This document shows positions 33,198 to 41,740 of a stretch of DNA of 64,000 nucleotides, piece by piece. The first letter of the stretch is position 1, and each line of letters opens with the position of its first letter. A program made the translations under genes and the position numbers. Source of the DNA: DASUAS01 sp963750045 (GTDB lineage Bacteria; Actinomycetota; Acidimicrobiia; IMCC26256; DASPTH01); NCBI GenBank assembly GCA_963750045.1, contig CAVVPD010000007.1, positions 558,001 to 622,000 of the forward strand, in the 5' to 3' direction. The notes beneath the pieces were generated by a model. The model was not told the origin of the DNA. It did not search any database and saw nothing but the letters and a program-made list of their open reading frames with translations.

Positions 33198-35036
33198 TCA
33201 GCGCACGCTGAACGTGCCCACGAGCACGGCCTCGTTGGTGGCACTGAGCTGCACGCGGATGGTCATCTGCCACTTCCCCGGGTACGGGATGTCGTAGAGG
33301 GGCGACCAGTAGTGCCCGACGCCGAGCTTCTGCAACGGCACGCTGAACGGCGGGAGGTCCTCACCGGGCCGCGTGAGCTGCACCTGCATGTCCTGCACGG
33401 TCGCCGGTCCACCCCCGGTCGGCAGGGAGGTGAAGTGCATGTCGTTGCGTCCCGCGATCCCCGGGACGACGTCGACGTAGACCCACACCTGCTTCGACCG
33501 CAGCGTGAGCGAGACGGGCTCGGTCGACACCGAGCGGGCGGGCGCCGCGTTCACGAGCAGCGCGGTGACGGCGAGGATCACCACGGCGATGACGAGCTCC
33601 ACGGCGACCGACCGACGGAGTCGGCGGACCTCCTCCTCGTCCGTCGTGTCGTCCGTCGTGTCGTCGTCCGGCGTGTCGTCGTCCCACGGCCCGTCGTACC
33701 CGTCACCGTCGAAGCTGCCCGCCGCACTGCGGGCGTTCCCTGGGGCCACGCCCGCGGCGCCGACCGCCGCCGGCACCGACTCGACGGCGTACTCGTCGTC
33801 GGCGGGCGGCAGCTCGCGGAAGCGCCGATTCACGATCTCACGGCTGAACGCGGCGACCACGATCAGCGCCGCGAACGCCACGAGCTTGATGATCAGCAGG
33901 CGCCCGTAGTCCGTGCTCTTCAGCGCGTCGATGCTGCCGACCTGTCGCCACGCCTGGTAGCCGCCGGACACGATCACTGCGACGATCGCGCCGAGCCCGA
34001 GCGCCGAGAACCGCGGCACGACCTCACGGAGCTCCTCACCGTCGCGCCGCGGGAGCACCGCGACGAAGAGCACCACCAACCCGCCGAGCCAGCACGCCAC
34101 ACCGGTGATGTGCACGAGGTCGGCCGGGATCGCCAGACCGGTCTGGATACCGGTACCCGCGTGGCCGGCGAGCCCCGGGGTCGCCGCGAGGCCCACGCCG
34201 ACGAGGCCGGCACCGACCAGCCACCAGGCGGGGAGCGGATGCGTGCGATCCCCGCCGCGCCGCGGCAGGAGCATGCGCAACAGCGGGAACGCCAACGCGA
34301 GCAGCGCCAGCCGAAGGAGCGAGACCCTCCCGTAGCGCGTGTCGAGCACCTCGCGGAACACCGTGGGGTCGAAGAGCTTGCTCAGTGGCAGGGCGGCGGC
34401 GTAGATGCCCTCGAGCGCGATCCCCACCACGGTCGTGACCAGGACCCCGAGCCAACCGCCCCACACCATCCGGGCGGCGCGGCGGTCCTCACGCCCCGAC
34501 GGCCACACCGCCACGAGGAACACCACCCCGCCGATGAGGAGCGCGAGCGAGCCGAACAACACCGCGCGGTCGATGCCGTAGAGCACGCCGACGCTCGTGC
34601 TGCCGCCGGTGGAGGCCAGCAGCCGGGCGGCGATCCCCTGCGCGCTCTTCGTGTTGAGCGTCGCGTCGGGCCCCACCTGGAACGTGAAGGCACCCTCGAC
34701 GGGGTGCGAGTCGGCGGAGATGACGCGCCAGGTGACGACGTAGGTGCCGTCGCTCAGCTTCGGCAACGAGACCGCGACCTCGCTGCCGACCCCGTCCGGG
34801 TGCTCGGGGGAACCGCTGACCACGCGTTCCTGGCCACTGGTGTAGACCCGGATGCCGCCGAGGGAGACCTCGACCGTCTCGCTGAACCGCAACTTCACCT
34901 GGGAGGGTGGCGTGTCGTAGACGCCACCGTTCTGGGGATCCGTGGTGAGCAAGGTGGCGTGGGCGAACGCGGGCGCCGCGCCGACCACTACGAGGGTCAC
35001 GACGAGGGCGGCGACCGCGAGGAGACGCTTGGTCAT
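33198..35036 (-). CDS. CopC-CopD fusion copper protein
   Basis: 612 residues. Signal peptide 1-27 cut before HATLLTTDP, so the mature protein starts with the copper-binding His typical of CopC. The CopC domain continues through VTWRVISADSHPVEGAFTFQVG (about 98-120). A multi-helix CopD domain follows (about 150-440), then an acidic Asp/Thr-rich segment (DDDTPDDDTTDDTTDEEE), another helix, and a C-terminal beta domain of FixH/YtkA type. It is expected to handle copper at the cell surface. The start overlaps the anti-sigma stop (ATGA), linking it to the sigma/anti-sigma pair. Confidence 0.85.
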   Translation of the reverse strand: MTKRLLAVAALVVTLVVVGAAPAFAHATLLTTDPQNGGVYDTPPSQVKLRFSETVEVSLGGIRVYTSGQERVVSGSPEHPDGVGSEVAVSLPKLSDGTYVVTWRVISADSHPVEGAFTFQVGPDATLNTKSAQGIAARLLASTGGSTSVGVLYGIDRAVLFGSLALLIGGVVFLVAVWPSGREDRRAARMVWGGWLGVLVTTVVGIALEGIYAAALPLSKLFDPTVFREVLDTRYGRVSLLRLALLALAFPLLRMLLPRRGGDRTHPLPAWWLVGAGLVGVGLAATPGLAGHAGTGIQTGLAIPADLVHITGVACWLGGLVVLFVAVLPRRDGEELREVVPRFSALGLGAIVAVIVSGGYQAWRQVGSIDALKSTDYGRLLIIKLVAFAALIVVAAFSREIVNRRFRELPPADDEYAVESVPAAVGAAGVAPGNARSAAGSFDGDGYDGPWDDDTPDDDTTDDTTDEEEVRRLRRSVAVELVIAVVILAVTALLVNAAPARSVSTEPVSLTLRSKQVWVYVDVVPGIAGRNDMHFTSLPTGGGPATVQDMQVQLTRPGEDLPPFSVPLQKLGVGHYWSPLYDIPYPGKWQMTIRVQLSATNEAVLVGTFSVR

Positions 35037-35675
35037 CAGGCCAACCGCACGGTGCTCGGCGCGGGCCGGCTCAGCAGCCAGACCACGGCCAGGCCGACCA
35101 CGTCGAGCACGTGCTGGCTCTCCCCGAGTGCGGCGGTGTTCCCCGCCGCCACGTCGAGCAGTGACGACCCCACCAGGCACACCACCAGCGCCACCGCGAC
35201 CGGCAGGAAGCCGGGGATCCGCGACGGCTTCCACGCCGCGTAGAGGAACCCGACGCCGAGGGCGACGTCGAACGAGCCGATGTGACGGGCGGTGTGCACG
35301 GGGAGCCCGGCGTCGGACCCGAAGAGCAACGCGGGGATCGCGATGGCGATCTGGATCACCGCGATCCCGACGAGGATCCACCGCAATGCGTGCTGGGTGT
35401 CGGAGTCGTGACCGTCGACCGCTCCCAGACCGGCTTCCGCCCGCGCCCGAACGGGTGGTCTCGGTGCCGATGGCGGCCAGGATCGCAGGCGTGAGATCGG
35501 GGATCGCGGGCGCCGGGGCCAACCGCACCACGCGGTGGAGGTCCTCGGCGTCGTGGGCGAACACCCGGCACTCGGCACACGTCGCGAGGTGCGCGTAGAC
35601 CGAGGCTTCGTCGAGACCGGGATCCTCGCCGTCGAGTCGGGCCGAGATCGCATGGCGGAACTGCAGACAGGTCAT
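35036..35675 (-). CDS. Membrane anti-sigma factor with zinc-finger N-terminus, frame broken near 35442
   Basis: About 212 residues. The N-terminal ZAS-type domain has MTCLQFRHAISARLDGE and the ligand set YAHLATCAECRVF (His, Cys, Cys). After a linker, four hydrophobic helices follow (from LRWILVGIAVIQIAIAIPALL to VLDVVGLAVVWLLS), resembling DoxX-like membrane domains rather than the usual single span. One extra base after GGCGCG near 35442 breaks the frame in the linker. It is divergent from the ECF sigma gene and translationally coupled to CopC-CopD. It presumably holds that sigma factor at the membrane until a signal arrives. Confidence 0.78.
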
Positions 35676-35725
35676 GTGTGGTAGTCGACTCGAAGGGTCG
35701 CCGAGTTCCCCCAGTATCGTCGGTC

Positions 35726-36264
35726 GTGGTGGACGAACTGACGCGGCTGTTCCTGGCCGCCCGTGACGGCGATCGCACCGCGCTGCTCCATGCGGTGCGG
35801 ACGAGCCAGGCCGATGTGTGGCGCCTGGTCGTCCATCTCGTGGGTCCCGGCGACGCCGACGACGTCACCCAGGACACCTACGTGCGTGCGTGGAAGGCAT
35901 TGCCGGCGTTCCGCGGCGATTCGAGCGCCCGCACCTGGCTCCTCACCATCGCCCGCCGCGCCAGCGCCGACTCGGTGCGCGCCAACGTGCGGCGCCGCCG
36001 CCTCGCCAAGCGCGCCGAACACCAGGCGGGCGCCGCCCCGGCAGGGGGCGCGACCGGCGACCACGCGGGGGCCCAGGCCGTCCACGCGCTGGTCGACGCG
36101 TTGCCGCACGACCAACGGGTCGCGTTCGTGCTCACGCAGGTGGTGGGGTGCTCGTACGCGGAGGCGGCGGAGGTCTGCGGCGTGCCCGTCGGAACGATCC
36201 GCTCGCGGGTCGCGCCGCGCGTGAGCAGCTGCTCGACGACCTGCGCGCGGCCGACACGGGATGA
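35726..36264 (+). CDS. ECF-type RNA polymerase sigma factor, frame broken near 36215
   Basis: About 179 residues. Region 2: DVWRLVVHLVGPGDADDVTQDTYVRAWKALPAFRGDSSARTWLLTIARR. Region 4: ALPHDQRVAFVLTQVVGCSYAEAAEVCGVPVGTIRSRVA then REQLLDDLRAADTG. One base appears lost in an alternating GC run near 36215, just before the last helix; the sense continues in the other frame to the stop at 36264. A GTG at 35726 or 35729 starts it; a TATCGT box lies 5-8 nt upstream. It is divergent from the anti-sigma gene by about 50 bp and overlaps the next gene (ATGA). Confidence 0.85.
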
Positions 36265-37343
36265 GCGGGCTCCGGCTGCTGCGCGCCTTCGGGCTCACCG
36301 GCGTATTGGTGGGCGCCGTGCTCCTCGCGACCGCGGCGCCGGCCAGCGCGCACGGCCTCGGCGGGCTCAAGCCCACCAACTACGAGACCCAACTCCGCTC
36401 GGTGACGCCGCCCGTGCCCGGGCTCGAGATCCAGTTCGTCGACCTCGGCACGGAGGTACGCCTCACCAACCGGACCGCGCACGACGTGACCGTGCTCGGG
36501 TACGACGGCGAGCCGTACCTCCGGGTCGGACCCCGTGGGGTCTTCGAGAACGTCCGTTCCCCGGCGACCTACCTCAACCGGTCCAGCACCATCACCGGTG
36601 CGCCGCCGAAGCAGGCGGACTCGAAGGCCGCGCCGGAGTGGAAGCAGATCGGCAGCGGCGACACCGTGCTCTGGCACGACCACCGCGCCCACTTCATGGG
36701 CACGGACGACCCACCGGAGGTCGCGCGCGATCCCGGGAACCGGCACGTGATCGACAACTTCGAGATCCCGATGCGCACCAACGGCACCCCCGTGGTCGTG
36801 CGCGGGCGGATCGTCTACGTCCCTCCGCCGTCGGTGTGGCCCTGGGTGATCGGCGCCCTGCTGCTCGCGGTCATCGTGTTCGTGCTCGCCCGCACCCGCT
36901 CGTGGCGCACCGTGTTCGCGGTCACGCTGGCGCTGCTCACGGTCACCGAGGTCGTCCACGTGATCGGGTTGTGGGGCGGCTCCACCGCCGCGTCGGGGAC
37001 CAAGCTCGTGGAGAGCGCGTATTCGATCGGCGGGATCGTGCTCGGCATGCTCGGGCTGGTGTGGATGCGACGCAAGGGCGTCGAGGCCGCGGTGCCGCTC
37101 GTGCTCGTCGCGACCATCTTCCTGTTCGTCGCGGGCGGTCTCGCCGACGTGACCTCGCTGGGCAACTCGCAGGTGCCGAGCACGTTTTCGGCTGCGTTCG
37201 CCCGGCTTCTCGTGACGATCACCCTCGGGTTGGGAGCCGGCCTCGCGCTCGCGTCCGCCTTCCGCTTGCGACCGCCGCCGGTCGGGCGGCCCCCCACCCG
37301 GCCGGCTTCCGGTTCGGGCACGGAGCCGGCTGTCACCAGTTGA
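36261..37343 (+). CDS. Exported membrane protein coupled to the ECF sigma gene
   Basis: 360 residues. A signal peptide (about 1-30, ending ASAHG) is followed by an extracytoplasmic domain (31-195) with conserved-looking blocks VRLTNRTAHDVTVLGYDGEPYLRV and DTVLWHDHRAHFMG (His- and Asp-rich, possibly metal-binding), then five membrane helices (about 197-345). The tail ASGSGTEPAVTS contains one of three copies of an 18-bp repeat. It is translated with the sigma factor (ATGA overlap), so it may belong to its regulon or signal pathway. No family is recognised. Confidence 0.65.
   Translation: MSGLRLLRAFGLTGVLVGAVLLATAAPASAHGLGGLKPTNYETQLRSVTPPVPGLEIQFVDLGTEVRLTNRTAHDVTVLGYDGEPYLRVGPRGVFENVRSPATYLNRSSTITGAPPKQADSKAAPEWKQIGSGDTVLWHDHRAHFMGTDDPPEVARDPGNRHVIDNFEIPMRTNGTPVVVRGRIVYVPPPSVWPWVIGALLLAVIVFVLARTRSWRTVFAVTLALLTVTEVVHVIGLWGGSTAASGTKLVESAYSIGGIVLGMLGLVWMRRKGVEAAVPLVLVATIFLFVAGGLADVTSLGNSQVPSTFSAAFARLLVTITLGLGAGLALASAFRLRPPPVGRPPTRPASGSGTEPAVTS
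37312..37329 (+). repeat. 18-bp dispersed repeat, copy 2
   Basis: GTTCGGGCACGGAGCCGG, identical to copies 1 and 3, in the last codons of the membrane protein gene; read as SGTEP. Confidence 0.75.
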
Positions 37344-38275
37344 GCTCGGAGCACCCTGCGTGGTCGTCGGGTTCCACCTGGATGGTGGCGTGGGCGATGT
37401 CGCGGTCGAGGAGCAGCACCCGGGCCTGGTCGAGCACGCCGTGGGGGTCGGTGCCCTGCGCGATCATCACGTGCGCGCTGGCGACGTCCATCTCCGAGGT
37501 GAGCGTCCAGACGTGCAGGTCGTGCACGTCGACGACGCCGGGCACCGCCAGCAGGTCGGTGCGGACGGCCTCGAGATCCAGGTGCGCGGGCGCGACCTGG
37601 AGGAGCACGCGCAGGGCGCTGGCGGCGAGCCGCCACGCGCGCGGCATGATCCAGACGCCGATGACGGCGGCGACGATCGGGTCGACCGCGGTCCAACCGG
37701 TCGTCTCGATCACGATCGCGGCGGTGATGACCCCGACCGATCCGGCGGCGTCGGCCATCGCGTCGACGTACGCACCGCGGACCGCCAGGCTGTCCTGCGC
37801 GCCGGCGCGCAGCATGAAGAACACGACGAGGTTGATCCCCAGGCCGAGGACCGCGACCACGAGCATCGGGCCGGCTTCGACGTGGGGGTCGCCCTCGGCC
37901 AGGCGGATGACGGCCTCGACGAGCACGTACCCCGCGACCCCGAACGTGAGGACCACGTTCACCAACGACGCCAAGATCTCCAACCGGAACAGCCCGTAGG
38001 TGCGCGACCCCTCGTTCGTCGCCCGGTTCGCGACCACGATGGCGCCGAGGGCGAGGGCGATGGCCACGCCGTCGGTGAGCATGTGGGCGGCGTCGGACAG
38101 GAGGGCGAGCGAGCCGGCCAGGAAGGCGGTGACGGCCTCGACCGCCACGAAGACGACGGTGATGACCGAGCGCGACCCACAGACGCCCGACGTTCCGGGC
38201 GGCCGTGCGCCGGAGGACGTCGCCGTGGTCGTGCCCACCGTGCTCGCGGCCGGGGGGATCGGGGTGGGTGCCCAT
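37333..38275 (-). CDS. Cation diffusion facilitator (Zn exporter type), frame broken near 38170
   Basis: About 313 residues. A His-rich N-terminus (REHGGHDHGD) precedes six helices. Metal-site motifs are LLSDAAHMLTDGVAIAL (helix 2) and GAYVDAMADAAGSVGVI (helix 5), the HxxxD and DxxxD patterns of zinc CDFs. A cytoplasmic domain ends with VHDLHVWTLTSEMDVASAHV. One extra base after GTCGCG near 38170 breaks the frame before helix 1. The start at 38275 lies 49 bp from the znuC region and faces away from it. The stop overlaps the convergent upstream gene by 11 bp. Confidence 0.87.
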
Positions 38276-38320
38276 CACCGCATTCTCGCGGCCCGTGGCG
38301 GCCCCCTTGCGCCGAGCGAC

Positions 38321-38326
38321 CATAAT
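38321..38326 (+). promoter_or_regulatory. -10 box of znuC (leaderless)
   Basis: CATAAT, 7 nt before the ATG at 38334. Its last base is the first base of the Fur-type box. Confidence 0.5.
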
Positions 38327-38340
38327 GAGAATCATGCTCA
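38326..38340. promoter_or_regulatory. Fur/Zur-type operator over the znuC start
   Basis: TGAGAATCATGCTCA fits the 7-1-7 pattern TGAnAATnATTnTCA at 11 of 12 fixed positions. It covers the presumed transcription start and first codons of znuC and lies about 50 bp from the divergent zinc exporter gene. This would block znuC when the repressor is metal-loaded. Confidence 0.65.
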
Positions 38341-39098
38341 ACTCTGAACCGGGCGCGGTCGTGCTCTCGGCCACCGACGTGTCCTTCGCCTACGCCGCCG
38401 AGATGGTGCTCGAGCAGGTGAGCCTCGAGGTGCGCGCCGGGGAGTTCGCCGCGCTCGCCGGGCCCAACGGCTCGGGGAAGTCGACGCTCCTGCGCATCCT
38501 GCTCGGCCTGCTCGCGCCCCAAGCGGGCACGGTGACCGTGTTCGGGGGCTCGCCCCACGAGCTGCACGATCGCTGGCGGGTGGGCTACGTCCCGCAACGG
38601 CCGCGCATCGCGCCCGACCTCCCGGCGACCGTCGAAGAGGTGGTGGCCACCGGACGGCTGGCGAAGCAGGGCTGGTGGCGCCGGCGGCGCGCCGTCGACC
38701 GCGCCGCCGTCGACCACGCGCTCGAGTCGGTCGCGCTCAGCGACCACCGCCGCAAGCGCCTCGGCGAGCTCTCGGGCGGCCAGCAGCAGCGGGCGCTGAT
38801 CGCGCGTGCGCTCGCCGCCGACCCGGAGCTCCTCGTGCTCGACGAGCCCATCGCCGGCGTCGACGTCGAGTCGCAACGACTCTTCCGCGATTCGCTGGTG
38901 CACCTGGTGCAGGAGCACCAGGCCGCGGTGCTCCTGGTGTCACACGAGCTGGGCGCGGTCGCCGAGGACCTCGACCACGTGATCGTCCTCAAGCACCATG
39001 TGATGTTCGACGGCACGCCCTCCGATCTCGCCGCCACCGGCGTGAGCCTCGGCGTGCACCGCGACGACCTCCCCCTCTGGCTCGAAGAGCTCGTGTGA
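38334..39098 (+). CDS. znuC: Zinc/metal ABC transporter ATP-binding protein
   Basis: ATPase of a high-affinity zinc (or manganese) importer; 254 residues. Walker A LAGPNGSGKSTLLR, Q-loop VGYVPQRP, signature LGELSGGQQQRALIARAL, Walker B LLVLDEPIAGVD and H-loop VSHELGAV are all present. The ATG at 38334 is preferred over the one at 38325 because the CATAAT box is then at leaderless spacing. The metal-type permease follows with a one-base overlap (TGATG). No substrate-binding protein gene (znuA) is in the window. Confidence 0.88.
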   Translation: MLNSEPGAVVLSATDVSFAYAAEMVLEQVSLEVRAGEFAALAGPNGSGKSTLLRILLGLLAPQAGTVTVFGGSPHELHDRWRVGYVPQRPRIAPDLPATVEEVVATGRLAKQGWWRRRRAVDRAAVDHALESVALSDHRRKRLGELSGGQQQRALIARALAADPELLVLDEPIAGVDVESQRLFRDSLVHLVQEHQAAVLLVSHELGAVAEDLDHVIVLKHHVMFDGTPSDLAATGVSLGVHRDDLPLWLEELV

Positions 39099-39966
39099 TG
39101 GACGCGCTCCCGGGAATGCCCTGGGCCCTGCCGTGGCCCTTCGACCGGTCGTACATGCAGCTGGCGCTGCTCGCAGGGATCGTCGTCGGCGCGGCCGCAC
39201 CGCTCATCGGGGTCTTCCTGGTGCAGAAGGGCATGTCGCTGATGGGAGACGGCATCGGCCACGTCGCCGTCGCCGGGATCGGGGCCAGCCTGCTGTTCGG
39301 CACGTCACCCACGTGGACCGCGCTCGCGGTCGCGGTGGCGGCCGCGCTCGTGATCGAATTCCTCCGCGCCCGGGGCAGCGCCAGCGGGGATCTCGCGCTG
39401 GCGCTCGTGTTCTACGGGGGCATCGCGGCCGGCGTCGTCCTCGCCAGCCGGTCGGCGACCAACACCAATCTGGCGCCGTACCTCTTCGGTTCCATCCTCA
39501 CCGCGACGGCGAACGACGTGTGGACCGTGCTCGCGCTCGGTGCCGTCATCGTGGTCGCGGTGGGCTTCACCGGCCGGGCACTGCTCGCGGTGGTCCTCGA
39601 CGAGGACTCCGCACGGGTGTCGGGCATCCCCGCACCGCGCTGAACGCGATGCTCGCGGTGCTGACCGCGGTGACCGTCGTGATGGCGATGCGGATCGTCG
39701 GCGTGCTGCTCATCGCCGCCCTCATGGTGCTGCCGGTGGCGACCAGCCGCCTGCTGGCGCACTCGTTCCGCGGCACGCTGCTCGGCGCGGTCGCGGTGGG
39801 TGTGCTGTCGGCGATCCTCGGGCTCTTCGCCGCCCGGCAATGGGCGTTGGCCGCAGGCGGCGCGATCGTGCTGGTGACGGCCGCGCTGTTCGCGCTGGCG
39901 TCGATCGTCGCCGGGGCCCGACGCGCCGGCGCCCAGGCCGACTCCCTGCTCGCCGGGCCCCATTAG
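39098..39966 (+). CDS. znuB: Zinc/metal ABC transporter permease, frame broken near 39633
   Basis: About 289 residues, eight or nine helices of the ABC-3 family. GIVVGAAAPLIGVFLVQKGMSLMGDGIGHVAVAG is the family signature, then LALVFYGGIAAGVVLAS, LNAMLAVLTAVTVVMAMRIVGVLLIAALMVLPVAT and a C-terminal helix. Near 39633 one base appears missing in ATCCCCGCACCG; the protein continues in the other frame from TALNAML. The tail AGARRAGAQADSLLAGPH is cytoplasmic. It is co-transcribed with znuC. Confidence 0.87.
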
Positions 39967-39969
39967 CCT
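39964..39969 (+). promoter_or_regulatory. -10 box of the HIT gene (leaderless)
   Basis: TAGCCT, 7 nt before the ATG at 39977; it overlaps the znuB stop codon. Confidence 0.5.
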
Positions 39970-39976
39970 GACCGGC

Positions 39977-40399
39977 ATGCCGACGCTGTTCACGCGCATC
40001 ATCGACGGCGAGATCCCCGGCGTGTTCGTCTGGCGGGATCCCGAGTGCGTGGTGTTCCTGTCCATCAACCCGATGCACCCGGGGCACACGCTGGTCGTGC
40101 CGGTCGCGGAGGTCGACCACTGGATCGACCTCGACCCCGCGCTCGCCGCGCACCTCTTCCAGGTTGCGCAGACGATCGGGCGCGCCCAGGACGCCGCGCT
40201 CTCGCCCCGCCGGATCGGCGTGATGATCGTGGGCGACGAGGTGCCGCACGTGCACCTGCACGTCGTGCCCTTCGACGCGGTGTCCGAGCTGTCGTTCGCC
40301 CACGCCGACCCGAATCCTCCCGAAGGCGCGCTCGAGGCCGCGGCGGCGAAGATCCGCGCCGCGCTGCGTGACCTCGGGGCCGAGCACGTGTCGGAGTAG
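39977..40399 (+). CDS. HIT-family nucleotide hydrolase/transferase
   Basis: 140 residues. The histidine triad is in EVPHVHLHVVPF (HxHxH) and the N-terminal half holds FTRIIDGEIPGVFVWRD, FLSINPMHPGHTLVVP. It probably hydrolyses adenylated compounds such as AMP-lysine or Ap4A; the exact substrate cannot be told. It has its own leaderless promoter and is followed within 4 bp by bioA. Confidence 0.9.
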   Translation: MPTLFTRIIDGEIPGVFVWRDPECVVFLSINPMHPGHTLVVPVAEVDHWIDLDPALAAHLFQVAQTIGRAQDAALSPRRIGVMIVGDEVPHVHLHVVPFDAVSELSFAHADPNPPEGALEAAAAKIRAALRDLGAEHVSE

Positions 40400-40402
40400 T
40401 CC

Positions 40403-41740
40403 ATGGGCCGTCACGACGAATGGGTGCGCGCGCGACGCCGCGGTCGTGTGGCACGGCTTCACCCAGATGGCGGCGTTCGCCGAGAACGCGCCGGTGCTCG
40501 TGGAGCGCGCCGAGGGTCACGAGCTGATCGACGTCGACGGGCGCCGCTACCTCGACGCCATCTCGTCCCTCTGGGTGAACACGCTCGGCCACCACGTACC
40601 CGAGCTCGACGACGCGGTGCGCGAGCAGCTCGACCGCGGCGCGCACTCCACGATGCTCGGCAACGGCAACGTGGTCGTGGTCGAGCTGGCGGAGGCGTTC
40701 GCACGCGTCGTGCCGGTCGACGATCCGCATTTCCTCTTCGCGTCGGACGGCGCCACGGCGGTCGAGCAGGCGCTGAAGATCGCCTTCCAGTCCTGGGTGA
40801 ACCTTGGCATCGCCGGGCACACGAAGTTCCTCGCCTTCGGCGGCGCCTACCACGGCGACACCATCGGCGCCCTCTCGGTGGGCGATGCCGGCTTCGGCAC
40901 CGACCTCTTCGACCCGCTCCGCTTCCCCGTGTTCGCGCACGCCGGACTTCGACGACCCCGCGTGCTTCGACACCGCGATCGCGATGACCGTCGAGCACGC
41001 CGACGAGCTCGCCGCGGTCGTCGTCGAGCCGCTCGTGCAGGGGGCAGCCGGCATGCAGCTCGCCGACCCGGGCGGCCTGCGCGCGCTCGGGGCCGCGTGC
41101 CGCGAGCACGGCGTCCTCCTGATCTGCGACGAGGTCGCGACCGGCTTCGGCCGCACCGGCACGCTCTTCGCGTCCGAGCAGTGCGGTCTCCGCCCCGACC
41201 TCCTCGTGCTCGGCAAGGGCCTCACCGCCGGGTACCTCGCGATGTCCGCGACGGTCGCGAGCGGCTCCGTGTTCGAGGCGTTCCTCGGACCCGATCTCTC
41301 CGCGAGCACGCTCTACCACGGTCACTCCTACTCGGGGAACGCGCTCGCGGCGGCGGTCGCGTTGCGCCACCTCGAGCTCATCGAGGCGTGGTCGGTGCTC
41401 GCCAACGTCCGGGCGCGCTCCGCCGAGCTGCGCGCCCTGCTCGACGACCGCGTCGCCCCCCACCCCGCCGTGCCGCGACGTCCGCCTCTGCGGCCTGATG
41501 GGTGGTGTGGAGCTCGAGCCAGGCACTTCCCGTTCGGGCACGGAGCCGGCCGACGCCGGGGCGCGCCTGGGCCGGCGGGTGTGCGCGGCCGCGGTCGAAC
41601 GCGGGGTGCTGTTGCGCCCCCTCGGTGACGTCGTGGTGCTCATGCCCCCGCTCACCGTCACCTCGGAGGAGCTGCACCGCATCGTGCACGCGCTCACGGG
41701 TGCGCTCGACGAGACCGCCACGGGGAACGAGGCGGTGTGA
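40403..41740 (+). CDS. bioA: Adenosylmethionine-8-amino-7-oxononanoate aminotransferase, three frame breaks
   Basis: Third step of biotin ring assembly: transfers the amino group of SAM to KAPA, giving DAPA. About 444 residues when joined. Blocks seen: VWHGFTQMAAFAENAPVLVE, SLWVNTLGHHVPELDDAV, FLFASDGATAVEQALKIAFQ, FGGAYHGDTIGALSVG, LLICDEVATGFGRTGTLFA, the Schiff-base lysine in VLGKGLTAGYLAMSATV, and YHGHSYSGNALAAAVAL. Extra bases near 40427, 40944 and 41474 break the frame, and the sense resumes in +1 each time. A short insert with the SGTEP repeat interrupts the region after GGVELEPG. bioF follows with overlap. Confidence 0.9.
41532..41549 (+). repeat. 18-bp dispersed repeat, copy 3 (inside bioA)
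   Basis: GTTCGGGCACGGAGCCGG, identical to copies 1 and 2, read as SGTEP within an insert that interrupts a conserved BioA region. Confidence 0.75.

Noticed and set aside
33198..35675. One long frame joining the anti-sigma factor to CopC-CopD
   Set aside because: The anti-sigma sense changes frame near 35442 and ends at 35036, where CopC-CopD starts with its own signal peptide.
35678..37999. A 773-codon frame over the sigma factor and its downstream genes
   Set aside because: After the sigma region it is an Arg-rich shadow of the membrane protein and CDF genes with no features of its own.
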